From assembly GCA_944382965.1 (NCBI GenBank), contig CALWOA010000003.1:62001-126000 (forward strand): a DNA stretch of 64,000 nucleotides. The letters run 5' to 3'. The position numbers and the translations under genes are program-made. This document shows, one piece after another, positions 41,011-48,924 of this stretch; position 1 is the stretch's first letter; the number at the start of each line of letters is the position of its first letter. This DNA comes from an uncultured Oscillospiraceae bacterium (GTDB lineage: Bacteria; Bacillota; Clostridia; Oscillospirales; Oscillospiraceae). The notes under the pieces were generated by a model, which was not told the origin of the DNA, did not search any database, and saw only the letters and a list, made by a program, of their open reading frames with translations.

Positions 41011-41092
41011 AGTTTCTACAACCCCTTATGACTGACGGATCAGTGGAGCACCACACGGAGTAAGGGCGTTTCAATAGCCGACCGTCTGGGCA
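41011..41092 (+). ncRNA. ZTP (pfl) riboswitch controlling the purine operon
   Basis: P1 stem CCCTTA / TAAGGG (41023-41028, 41061-41066) encloses TGACTGACGG, an inner stem GTGG / CCAC, and CGGAG; after a short linker comes GCCGACCGTCTGGGCA, the conserved CCGnCTGGGC element of ZTP riboswitches that forms the pseudoknot. The 3' element overlaps the 5' arm of a terminator (41088-41130). ZTP accumulates when 10-formyl-tetrahydrofolate is short, and the operon needs that cofactor at PurN and the AICAR transformylase, so the logic fits. Identified by eye. Confidence 0.88.
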
Positions 41093-41130
41093 CACTTTCC
41101 CTTCTTTTTGGGACAAGTGCGCCCTTTTTT
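41088..41130 (+). terminator. Expression platform terminator of the ZTP riboswitch
   Basis: GGGCACACTTTCCC (41088-41101) pairs with GGGACAAGTGCGCCC (41110-41124), with one mismatch and one bulge, followed by six Ts. The first GGGC is also the riboswitch pseudoknot strand, so ligand binding blocks termination. Confidence 0.88.
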
Positions 41131-41155
41131 ATTTACTTTTCTTTGGAGGTAACAC

Positions 41156-41650
41156 ATGAAAAAAGTCGGTATCGTCATGGGCAGCGACAGTGATCTTCCT
41201 ATCCTGCGCAAGACCATGGACACTCTGGCCTCTTTGGACATTCCCTACGAGTGCCACGTCTATTCTGCCCACCGCACCCCGGTGGAGGCCCGGGATTTTG
41301 CCCTGTCCGCCCGGGAAAATGGCTTTGGCGTCATCATTGCCGCAGCCGGTATGGCTGCCCATCTGGCTGGCGCCATTGCAGCCAACACCACCCTGCCTGT
41401 GATTGGCATACCCTGTAAGTCTACCTGTCTCGACGGCATTGACGCACTCCTTTCTACGGTTATGATGCCCTCCGGTATTCCGGTGGCCACCGTTGCCATC
41501 AACGGAGGCGTGAATGCCGCTTTGTTGTCCGCCCAGATTCTGGCGGTGGAGGACAAGGATCTGGCCGCCAAGTTGGATGCCAAGCGCGCCGCCGATGCCA
41601 AAAAGGTTCTGGAAAAGGACGCCGCCCTCCAGGCGGAGCTGAATGCGTAA
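41156..41650 (+). CDS. purE: N5-carboxyaminoimidazole ribonucleotide mutase (PurE)
   Basis: 164 residues. [35 protein letters not shown] and [27 protein letters not shown] are the PurE signatures; SAHRTP fits class I. PurE forms CAIR in de novo purine synthesis. Class I PurE normally needs PurK, which is not in this operon. Start ATG 41156 follows TTGGAGGT. First gene of a nine-gene operon under the ZTP riboswitch. Length is normal. Confidence 0.96.
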   Translation: MKKVGIVMGSDSDLPILRKTMDTLASLDIPYECHVYSAHRTPVEARDFALSARENGFGVIIAAAGMAAHLAGAIAANTTLPVIGIPCKSTCLDGIDALLSTVMMPSGIPVATVAINGGVNAALLSAQILAVEDKDLAAKLDAKRAADAKKVLEKDAALQAELNA

Positions 41651-41698
41651 GCCCATTCTTTCAACATAAACATCTATTTTCAGAAAGAGGTAATTATC

Positions 41699-42388
41699 AT
41701 GGAAAATCTCAAGCTGCTCTACACCGGTAAGACCAAGAATGTTTACGCCCTGCCCAACGGCAACTGCCTGCTGAAGTTCAAGGACGACTGCACCGGCAAG
41801 GACGGTGTCTTTGATCCCGGTGAAAACAGCGTCGGCCTGACCATCGAGGGCGTAGGTGATGTGAACCTGCGCATGTCCATCTACTTCTTTGAAAAGATCA
41901 ACGCCGCCGGCATCCGCACCCACTATGTTTCCGCCAACCTAGACGACACCACCATGGAAGTGCTGCCCGCCAAGGTCTTCGGCAAGGGTCTGGAAGTCAT
42001 CTGCCGGTACAAGGCTGTGGGTTCCTTCTATCGCCGCTATTCCGACTACATCGAAGAAGGCGCCGACCTGCCCGCTTACGTAGAAACCACCTTCAAGAAC
42101 GACGCCAAGGGCGATCCCCTGGTTACCAAGGACGGTCTGGTAGACCTGGGCGTTATGACTGCCGAGCAGTACGACTCCCTGAAGGAAATGACCCAGGCCA
42201 TCACCAAGATTGTTGCCGACGATCTGAAGGCCAAGGGCCTGGATCTGTACGACATCAAGTTCGAGTTCGGCTACGACGCCGACGGCAAGGTCATGCTCAT
42301 CGACGAAATTGCTTCCGGCAACATGCGTGTTTACAAGGACGGCAAGTACATCGACCCCATGACTCTGAACACCCTGTTCTTCGCTTGA
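41699..42388 (+). CDS. purC: SAICAR synthetase
   Basis: 229 residues. It joins aspartate to CAIR with ATP. Seen: [29 protein letters not shown] (nucleotide loop), [14 protein letters not shown]-type segment [17 protein letters not shown] and [21 protein letters not shown]. The form is slightly shorter than the E. coli enzyme and typical of clostridial PurC. Start ATG 41699 follows AGAAAGAGG. Second gene of the purine operon, 48 bp after purE. Confidence 0.95.
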   Translation: MENLKLLYTGKTKNVYALPNGNCLLKFKDDCTGKDGVFDPGENSVGLTIEGVGDVNLRMSIYFFEKINAAGIRTHYVSANLDDTTMEVLPAKVFGKGLEVICRYKAVGSFYRRYSDYIEEGADLPAYVETTFKNDAKGDPLVTKDGLVDLGVMTAEQYDSLKEMTQAITKIVADDLKAKGLDLYDIKFEFGYDADGKVMLIDEIASGNMRVYKDGKYIDPMTLNTLFFA

Positions 42389-42485
42389 TTTCCCTCTCCG
42401 GTCACGGCAGCCTGAAACAGCTGCCGTGACCCATGATTCCCTGTTACCTTCAATCTGCACATAGAATCAAGGAGGATATTCCCTT

Positions 42486-43907
42486 ATGGGTGGTTTCTTC
42501 GGAGCAATTTCCCACAATGACTGTGTCCATGACGTTTTCTTCGGCACGGACTACCATTCCCACCTGGGCACCCGCCGGGGCGGTCTGGCGTTCTACGACC
42601 CGGAGAAAGGGTTCCAGCGCCAGATTCATAACATTGAAAATACCCCTTTCCGCACCAAATTTGAAAATGACCTGTCCAAGATGAGCGGCACCATCGGCAT
42701 CGGCTGTATTTCCGACACCGATCCCCAGCCGCTGCTGTTCCGCAGCCATCTGGGACTGTTTGCCCTGTCCACCGTGGGCATTATCAACAACGCCGAGGAG
42801 CTGGTGGAAAAGACCTTCTCCGGTCCCGGCCATCAGTTCATGGCCATGTCCTCCGGCAAAGTCAATGCCACGGAACTGACCGCGGCCCTGATTAACCGCT
42901 GTGACAATCTGATTGACGGCATCCACTATGCCCAGTCCGTCATTGACGGCTCCTGCACCATTTTGCTGCTGACCGCCAACTCCATCATCGCCGCCCGGGA
43001 TCGGGTGGGCCGTCTGCCTGTTCTGGTGGGCAAGAAAGAGGGCGGTCACTGCGTCAGCTTTGAGTCCTTCGCCTGCCAGAAGCTGGGCTACCAGGTCTGC
43101 TACAACTTAGGCCCTGGTGAGATTGTGGAAATCTCTCCCGACGGCATTCGCCAGCTGGCAGCTCCCGGGGAGAAGATGAAAATCTGCGCCTTCCTGTGGA
43201 CTTACTACGGCTACCCCAACTCCAACTACGAAGGCAAAAACGTGGAGGTCATGCGCTGCCGCAACGGTGAGATCATGGCCCGGGACGAAGAAAAAAACGG
43301 CACCATGCCGGATGTGGACTACGTTGCCGGTGTGCCGGACTCCGGTCTGCCCCATGCCATTGGCTATGCCAACCAGTCCCACAAGCCCTTCGCCCGTCCT
43401 TTCGTGAAATATACCCCCACCTGGGCCCGTTCCTTCATGCCCTCCAATCAGCAGATGCGCAACATGATTGCGGAGATGAAGCAGATTCCCGTACCGGAAC
43501 TGATTGAGGACAAGAAGCTGCTGCTGGTGGACGACTCCATCGTCCGAGGCACCCAGCTGCGGGAAACCGTGGAATTTCTGTACAAGAGCGGCGCCAAGGA
43601 AGTGCATATGCGCTCTGCCTGCCCGCCCATTATGTACGGCTGCAAATACCTGAACTTCTCCCGGAGCAATTCCGAAATGGAGCTGCTGGCCCGGAAAGTG
43701 ATCCAGGAGCTGGAAGGCGACGAGGGCCAGAAGCACATCGAAGAATACGCCGACGGCTCGACCCAGCGGGGCAAAGCCATGCGGCAGGCCATCTGCCAGC
43801 AGATGGGCTTCGATTCCCTGGGCTATCAGTCCCTGGACGGTCTGCTGGAGGCCATCGGTCTGGATCGCAGCAAGGTCTGCACCTACTGCTGGACCGGCGA
43901 AGAATAA
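42486..43907 (+). CDS. purF: Amidophosphoribosyltransferase homolog lacking the N-terminal cysteine
   Basis: 473 residues. An N-terminal Ntn-type domain (HLGTRRGGLA, GIGCISDTDPQP, STVGIINNAEEL) is joined to a phosphoribosyltransferase domain with the PRPP loop LLLVDDSIVRGTQL. The C-terminus CTYCWTG and SACPPIMYGCKYLNFSRS resemble the iron-sulfur cysteines of B. subtilis PurF. The canonical mature N-terminus CG(V/I)FG, with the glutaminase nucleophile, is GGFFGAIS here, so glutamine hydrolysis is in doubt; Cys13 is the nearest cysteine. No propeptide with a hidden Cys exists upstream of ATG 42486, which follows AAGGAGG. Confidence 0.9.
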   Translation: MGGFFGAISHNDCVHDVFFGTDYHSHLGTRRGGLAFYDPEKGFQRQIHNIENTPFRTKFENDLSKMSGTIGIGCISDTDPQPLLFRSHLGLFALSTVGIINNAEELVEKTFSGPGHQFMAMSSGKVNATELTAALINRCDNLIDGIHYAQSVIDGSCTILLLTANSIIAARDRVGRLPVLVGKKEGGHCVSFESFACQKLGYQVCYNLGPGEIVEISPDGIRQLAAPGEKMKICAFLWTYYGYPNSNYEGKNVEVMRCRNGEIMARDEEKNGTMPDVDYVAGVPDSGLPHAIGYANQSHKPFARPFVKYTPTWARSFMPSNQQMRNMIAEMKQIPVPELIEDKKLLLVDDSIVRGTQLRETVEFLYKSGAKEVHMRSACPPIMYGCKYLNFSRSNSEMELLARKVIQELEGDEGQKHIEEYADGSTQRGKAMRQAICQQMGFDSLGYQSLDGLLEAIGLDRSKVCTYCWTGEE

Positions 43908-43938
43908 GTCCCATTACCAACGATAAAGGAGCACTCCC

Positions 43939-44991
43939 ATGGAACATACCAATTCCTACTCCGCCAGTTACGCCGCCGCCGGTGTGGACATCACCGCCGG
44001 TTACAAGGCCGTGGAACTGATGAAAAAGCACGTTGCCCGCACCCGCAACGAAGGCTGCCTGGATGATGTGGGCGGCTTCGGCGGTTGCTTCGGTCTGCCC
44101 ATCGCCGGAATGGAAGAGCCTGTGCTGGTCTCCGGCACCGACGGTGTGGGCACCAAGCTGAAGCTGGCCATTCTCATGGACAAGCACGACACCATTGGCA
44201 TCGACTGCGTGGCCATGTGTGTCAATGATATCATCTGTGTGGGCGCCAAGCCCCTGTTCTTCCTGGACTACATTGCCTGCGGCAAGAACGTCCCGGAGAA
44301 AATTGCCGAGATCGTCGGCGGCGTAGCAGAAGGCTGCGTCCAGGCTGGCAGCGCCCTGATTGGCGGCGAAACCGCCGAGCATCCGGGCATGATGCCGGAA
44401 GACGAATATGACCTGGCAGGGTTTGCCGTGGGCGTGGTGGACAAGAAGAAGATTCTGGACAAGAACACCATGGCAGCCGGCGATGTGGTCATCGCCCTGC
44501 CCTCCACCGGCATTCACTCCAACGGCTTCTCATTGTGCCGGAAGGTCTTTGACATCGACAACAACAATCCCCAGCTCTATGTCCCTCGTGAGGAACTGGG
44601 CGGCAAAACCATTGCCGAGGCTCTGCTGACCCCCACCAAGATCTACGTCAAGCCGGTTCTGGCCCTGCTGGAGAAGGTCAACGTCAAGGGCATCAGCCAC
44701 ATCACCGGCGGCGGCTTCTACGAGAACATTCCCCGTTCCATCCCCGATGGACTGGGTGCCAAGATCGACAAGTCCGCTGTCAAGGTTCTGCCCATCTTTG
44801 ACCTGATTGCAAAGTTTGGCAACATCCCTGAGCGGGATATGTTCAACACCTACAACATGGGCGTGGGCATGAGCATCGTGGTACCGGCTGACCAGGTTGA
44901 GCTGGCCCTGTCCACCCTGAAGGACAACGGCGAAGATGCCTATGTCATCGGCACCATTGTGGAAAGCGAAGAAAAGGTGATTCTGGCGTGA
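43939..44991 (+). CDS. purM: Phosphoribosylformylglycinamidine cyclo-ligase (AIR synthetase)
   Basis: 350 residues. PurM closes the imidazole ring of AIR using ATP. Seen: [75 protein letters not shown] and [13 protein letters not shown]. Start ATG 43939 follows AAAGGAG. Its stop overlaps the purN GTG start by four bases (GTGA), indicating coupling. Length typical. Confidence 0.97.
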   Translation: MEHTNSYSASYAAAGVDITAGYKAVELMKKHVARTRNEGCLDDVGGFGGCFGLPIAGMEEPVLVSGTDGVGTKLKLAILMDKHDTIGIDCVAMCVNDIICVGAKPLFFLDYIACGKNVPEKIAEIVGGVAEGCVQAGSALIGGETAEHPGMMPEDEYDLAGFAVGVVDKKKILDKNTMAAGDVVIALPSTGIHSNGFSLCRKVFDIDNNNPQLYVPREELGGKTIAEALLTPTKIYVKPVLALLEKVNVKGISHITGGGFYENIPRSIPDGLGAKIDKSAVKVLPIFDLIAKFGNIPERDMFNTYNMGVGMSIVVPADQVELALSTLKDNGEDAYVIGTIVESEEKVILA

Positions 44992-45587
44992 AAACCAAAA
45001 TTGCCGTTCTGGTCTCCGGCGGCGGCACCAACCTTCAGGCACTGATTGATACCCAGGGGAATGTGCTGCAAAGCGGTGAGATTGTGCTGGTAGTGTCCAA
45101 TAACGCCGGTGCTTACGCCCTGGAGCGGGCCAAAAAGGCCGGCATTCCCACCGCCGTGGTGCTGAAAAAAGACTGCGGCTCCCAGGAAGCCTTTGAAGAA
45201 AAGCTGAAAGCCCTGCTGACCCAGTATGGGATCGAGGTCATCATCCTGGCGGGATTTATGACCATTCTCACCGAGAACTTCACCCGCTGCTATCCCAAGC
45301 GGATTCTCAACGTCCACCCTTCCCTGATTCCCTCCTTCTGCGGTGCGGGATTCTACGGGCTGCGGGTGCATCAGGCCGCACTGGATTACGGCGTGAAGGT
45401 CACCGGCGCCACCGTCCATTTTGTCAACGAAATTCCCGACGGCGGGCAGATCATCGCCCAAAAGGCAGTGGAAATTGCCCCCGACGACACCCCGGAAACC
45501 CTCCAGCGGCGGGTGATGGAGCAGGCGGAATGGGTCCTGCTGCCCCAGGCGGCGGAAGCTATTTGCGCCCAACTGCAAACTCTTTGA
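44988..45587 (+). CDS. purN: Phosphoribosylglycinamide formyltransferase
   Basis: 199 residues. It formylates GAR with 10-formyl-tetrahydrofolate. Seen: [60 protein letters not shown] (catalytic Asn/His), and [22 protein letters not shown] with the catalytic Asp. The start is GTG at 44988 overlapping the purM stop. It is one of the two folate-dependent steps that explain control of the operon by ZTP. Confidence 0.96.
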   Translation: MKTKIAVLVSGGGTNLQALIDTQGNVLQSGEIVLVVSNNAGAYALERAKKAGIPTAVVLKKDCGSQEAFEEKLKALLTQYGIEVIILAGFMTILTENFTRCYPKRILNVHPSLIPSFCGAGFYGLRVHQAALDYGVKVTGATVHFVNEIPDGGQIIAQKAVEIAPDDTPETLQRRVMEQAEWVLLPQAAEAICAQLQTL

Positions 45588-45614
45588 TTTTTCTCAGGAA
45601 TGGAGCGATTGTAC

Positions 45615-46328
45615 ATGAATGTCTATGAAGTCAAATCCATGTCCCAGCGTCTTTCCGGTAACACCTACCCCGGCCGGGGCATTGTGCTGGGCCTGACCCC
45701 GGATGGCAAAACTTCCGTTGCCGCCTACTTCATCATGGGCCGCAGCGTCAACAGCCGCAACCGGGTATTCATTCAGGAGCCGGACGGCATCCGTACGGAA
45801 GCCTACGACCCCAGCAAAATGGTGGACCCCAGTCTGATTATCTATCATCCCGTCCGGGAATTCGGCCGGGGCCTGATCGTCACCAACGGTGACCAGACCG
45901 ACACCATCCGGGAATACCTGGAAAACGGCCTTCCCATGGAGCAGGCTCTGCGCAGCCGGAAGTTTGAGCACGACGGCCCCAACTGGACCCCCCGGATCTC
46001 CGGCCTGCTCAGCCCCGACGGCAGCTACAAGATGTCCATTCTCAAATCCGCCGACCCGGAAGGCACCGACTGCGCCCGGTTTACCTTCGAGTATCCCGGC
46101 CTGCCCGGTCTGGGTCATTTCCTGCACACCTATGTCTGCGACGGAAACCCTGTGATTCCCACCTTCCAGGGCGAGCCGGAACGGGTGAGCATCCCGGCAG
46201 ACATTGATGCCTTTACCCAGGAACTGTGGGAAAATCTGGATGAAAACAACAAGATTTCCCTGTTTGTCCGCTACACCGATCTGGAGACCCGGAAGTACGA
46301 GCAGCGGATCCTCAACAAGCACGGCTGA
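45615..46328 (+). CDS. purO: IMP cyclohydrolase of the PurO type
   Basis: 237 residues. SQRLSGNTYPGRGIVLGLTPDG, AAYFIMGRSVNSRNRVF, LIIYHPVREFGRGLIVTNGDQTDTI and GPNWTPRISGLL follow the PurO-like (COG3363) family, first known from archaea, an Ntn-hydrolase fold that closes FAICAR to IMP. Start ATG 45615 follows GGAG; the frame extends five codons further without a ribosome site. It precedes a stand-alone AICAR transformylase, so together they replace bifunctional PurH. The assignment rests on motifs plus this context. Confidence 0.85.
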   Translation: MNVYEVKSMSQRLSGNTYPGRGIVLGLTPDGKTSVAAYFIMGRSVNSRNRVFIQEPDGIRTEAYDPSKMVDPSLIIYHPVREFGRGLIVTNGDQTDTIREYLENGLPMEQALRSRKFEHDGPNWTPRISGLLSPDGSYKMSILKSADPEGTDCARFTFEYPGLPGLGHFLHTYVCDGNPVIPTFQGEPERVSIPADIDAFTQELWENLDENNKISLFVRYTDLETRKYEQRILNKHG

Positions 46329-46361
46329 AATACCAAAGAACGATTTAGGGAGGAATGTTTC

Positions 46362-47546
46362 ATGAATGAATTTGCCCTGAAATATGGCTGCAACCCCAAC
46401 CAGAAGCCCTCGCGGATCTACATGAGCGACGGCTCCGACCTGCCCCTGACCATCCTCAACGGCCGCCCCGGCTACATCAACTTCCTGGATGCCCTGAACT
46501 CCTGGCAGCTGGTGAAAGAGCTGAAGGAAGCCACCGGCATGGTCGCCGTTACCTCTTTCAAACATGTCTCCCCCACCTCCGCAGCCGTGGGCAAACCCCT
46601 GAGCGATACTTTGAAGAAGGCCTGCTTTGTAGACGATGTTCCGGAACTGGAGGAGAGCCCTCTGGCCTGCGCCTACGCCCGGGCAAGAGGCACCGACCGG
46701 ATGTGCTCTTTCGGTGACTGGGTAGCCCTGTCCGATGTCTGCGACGTTACCACCGCCAAGCTCATCGCCCGGGAAGTTTCCGACGGCGTCATCGCCCCGG
46801 GATACACCGACGAGGCTCTGGCTATTCTGAAGACCAAGCGCAAGGGCGGCTACAACGTGGTTGCCATTGACCCGAATTACGTTCCTGCCGAGCAGGAAAC
46901 CAAGCAGGTCTTCGGCATCACCTTCCAGCAGGGCCGCAACAACTTCAAGATCGGCCCCCATCTGCTGGAGAACATCGTCACCGAAAACAAGGATCTGCCG
47001 GAAAGCGCCAAAATTGACCTGATTGTGGCCCTGATTACCCTGAAGTACACCCAGTCCAATTCCGTCTGCTTTGCCTATGACGGTCAGGCTGTGGGTGTGG
47101 GCGCCGGTCAGCAGTCCCGGATTCACTGCACCCGGCTGGCTGGCTCCAAGGCCGATACCTTCTTCCTGCGCCAGCATCCCAAGACGTTGAATCTGCCCTT
47201 CCGGGAAGATCTGAGTCGTCCCAACCGGGACAACGTCATTGACGGCTATATCAATGGCAACGAAGAAGATGTGTGCGCCGACGGTATCTGGCAGAACTAC
47301 TTCACCCGTCAGCCCGAGCGGCTGACCGCAGAGGACAAGCGGACTTTCCTGGCAAGCTTCGACGGCGTTGCCCTGGGTTCCGACGCATTCTTCCCCTTCT
47401 CCGACAATATCAAGCGCGCCCGGGCCTCCGGCGTCAAGTACGTTGCCCAGCCCGGCGGCTCCATCCGGGACGACCTGGTCATTGCCGAGTGCGATAAGCA
47501 TGGCATGGTCATGGCCTTCACCGGCATGCGGCTTTTCCATCACTAA
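46362..47546 (+). CDS. purH: Stand-alone AICAR transformylase (PurH C-terminal type)
   Basis: 394 residues starting directly with LKYGCNPNQKPSRIYM, the transformylase part of PurH; the N-terminal MGS-like IMP cyclohydrolase domain is missing. Visible: SFKHVSPTSAAVG (substrate Lys-His), ARARGTDRMCSFGDW, LKYTQSNSVCFAYDGQAVGVGAGQQSRIHCTRLAGSKAD and DAFFPFSDNI...VAQPGGSIRDD. It formylates AICAR with 10-formyl-tetrahydrofolate; the PurO-like neighbour should finish IMP. Start ATG 46362 follows GGGAGG. The split form is a lineage feature, not a truncation. Confidence 0.92.
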   Translation: MNEFALKYGCNPNQKPSRIYMSDGSDLPLTILNGRPGYINFLDALNSWQLVKELKEATGMVAVTSFKHVSPTSAAVGKPLSDTLKKACFVDDVPELEESPLACAYARARGTDRMCSFGDWVALSDVCDVTTAKLIAREVSDGVIAPGYTDEALAILKTKRKGGYNVVAIDPNYVPAEQETKQVFGITFQQGRNNFKIGPHLLENIVTENKDLPESAKIDLIVALITLKYTQSNSVCFAYDGQAVGVGAGQQSRIHCTRLAGSKADTFFLRQHPKTLNLPFREDLSRPNRDNVIDGYINGNEEDVCADGIWQNYFTRQPERLTAEDKRTFLASFDGVALGSDAFFPFSDNIKRARASGVKYVAQPGGSIRDDLVIAECDKHGMVMAFTGMRLFHH

Positions 47547-47557
47547 GCCCGTTTTTC

Positions 47558-47604
47558 ATAGGGGACAGCCCCAAAAAGGCTGCCCCCTATCGGTGCGTTT
47601 TTGG
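47558..47604 (+). terminator. Hairpin with T-run inside the purine operon
   Basis: ATAGGGGACAGCC / GGCTGCCCCCTAT (one mismatch), followed after CGGTGCG by TTTTT, between the transformylase gene and purD. It may set a lower level for purD-purL or end a shorter transcript. Confidence 0.6.
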
Positions 47605-47626
47605 ATAAACAGAAAATGAGGTGCTT

Positions 47627-48892
47627 ATGAAATTACTGGTTGTAGGCGGCGGTGGCCGGGAACACGCCATCATCCGCTCCCTGAAGAAAAATCCCCAGGT
47701 GGAAACCATCTACGCCCTGCCCGGCAACGGCGGCATTGCAGCGGATGCCACCTGTGTCCCCATCGGCGCTACGGAGATTGACAAGATCGTATCCTTCGCC
47801 GTGGAAAACGCCATTGACTACGCTGTGGTGGCTCCGGATGATCCTCTGGTTCTGGGCTGTGTGGACGCCCTGGAAGAAAAGGGCATCCCCTGCTTCGGCC
47901 CCTGGGCCAACGCCGCCATCATTGAAGGCAGCAAGGTTTTCTCCAAGAACCTGATGCACAAATACGGCATTCCCACCGCCGAGTATGCTGTGTTTGACCA
48001 GATGGATGCTGCACTTTCCTACCTGGACACCGCCCCCATCTCCACGGTGGTCAAGGCCGACGGTCTGGCTCTGGGTAAAGGCGTTATCATCGCCGAAACC
48101 CGGGAAGCGGCCAAAACCGCCGTTCGGGACATGATGGAAGCCGGTGTTTTCGGCAAGTCCGGCAGCCGGGTGGTCATTGAGGAGTTCCTCACCGGTCCGG
48201 AAGTGTCCGTGCTGGCCTTCACCGACGGCAAGGTGGTCAAGCCCATGGTCTCCTCCATGGACCACAAGCGGGCCGGAGACAACGACACCGGTCTGAACAC
48301 CGGCGGCATGGGCACCGTGGCCCCCAACCCCTACTACACCCCCGAAATTGCCCAGCGGTGCATGCAGGAAATCTTCCTGCCCACCATCGCCGCCATGAAC
48401 GCCGAAGGCCGCACCTTCCGGGGCTGCCTGTATTTTGGTCTGATGCTGACCCCCAACGGACCCAAGGTCATTGAGTACAACTGCCGTTTCGGCGATCCGG
48501 AAACCCAGGTGGTGCTGCCCCTGCTGGAGAGCGACCTGCTGACCATTATGAAGTCTTGCACCAACGGCACTTTGGCAGACACCGAAGTCCGCTTTGCCGA
48601 TAAGCATGCCTGCTGCGTGATTCTGGCCTCCAAGGGCTATCCCCAGAGCTACCAGAAGGGATTCCCCATCACCATGACCGAGGAAGCCGCCCAGCACACC
48701 TATGTTGCCGGCGCCAAACTGGAAAATGGCCAGCTTCTCACCTCCGGCGGCCGGGTCACCGGCACCACCGCCATTGCCGACACCCTGGAGCAGGCCATCC
48801 GGGAAGCCTACCGGATCAGCGACGGTGTCCGCTTTGAAAACGCCTACCGCAGAAGCGACATCGGCCAGCGGGCATTGCAGGCTCTCAAGTAA
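47627..48892 (+). CDS. purD: Phosphoribosylamine-glycine ligase (GAR synthetase)
   Basis: 421 residues, ATP-grasp fold. It joins glycine to phosphoribosylamine. Seen: LLVVGGGGREHAI at the N-terminus, VVAPDDPLVLGCVDAL (usually APEDPLAxG), VVKADGLALGKGVI, VIEEFLTGPEVSVLAFTDG, DHKRAGDNDTGLNTGGMG and EYNCRFGDPETQVVLP. Start ATG 47627 is preferred, with GAGG just upstream; a GTG two codons earlier is part of that ribosome site. Eighth gene of the operon. Confidence 0.96.
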   Translation: MKLLVVGGGGREHAIIRSLKKNPQVETIYALPGNGGIAADATCVPIGATEIDKIVSFAVENAIDYAVVAPDDPLVLGCVDALEEKGIPCFGPWANAAIIEGSKVFSKNLMHKYGIPTAEYAVFDQMDAALSYLDTAPISTVVKADGLALGKGVIIAETREAAKTAVRDMMEAGVFGKSGSRVVIEEFLTGPEVSVLAFTDGKVVKPMVSSMDHKRAGDNDTGLNTGGMGTVAPNPYYTPEIAQRCMQEIFLPTIAAMNAEGRTFRGCLYFGLMLTPNGPKVIEYNCRFGDPETQVVLPLLESDLLTIMKSCTNGTLADTEVRFADKHACCVILASKGYPQSYQKGFPITMTEEAAQHTYVAGAKLENGQLLTSGGRVTGTTAIADTLEQAIREAYRISDGVRFENAYRRSDIGQRALQALK

Positions 48893-48924
48893 GGAAACAA
48901 TAGAGAAACTAGGAGGATTACCCC

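Noticed and set aside
40761-41012. 83-codon frame running into the purine promoter
   Set aside because: No ribosome site, no family-like sequence, and it overlaps a clear promoter and the start of the ZTP riboswitch.
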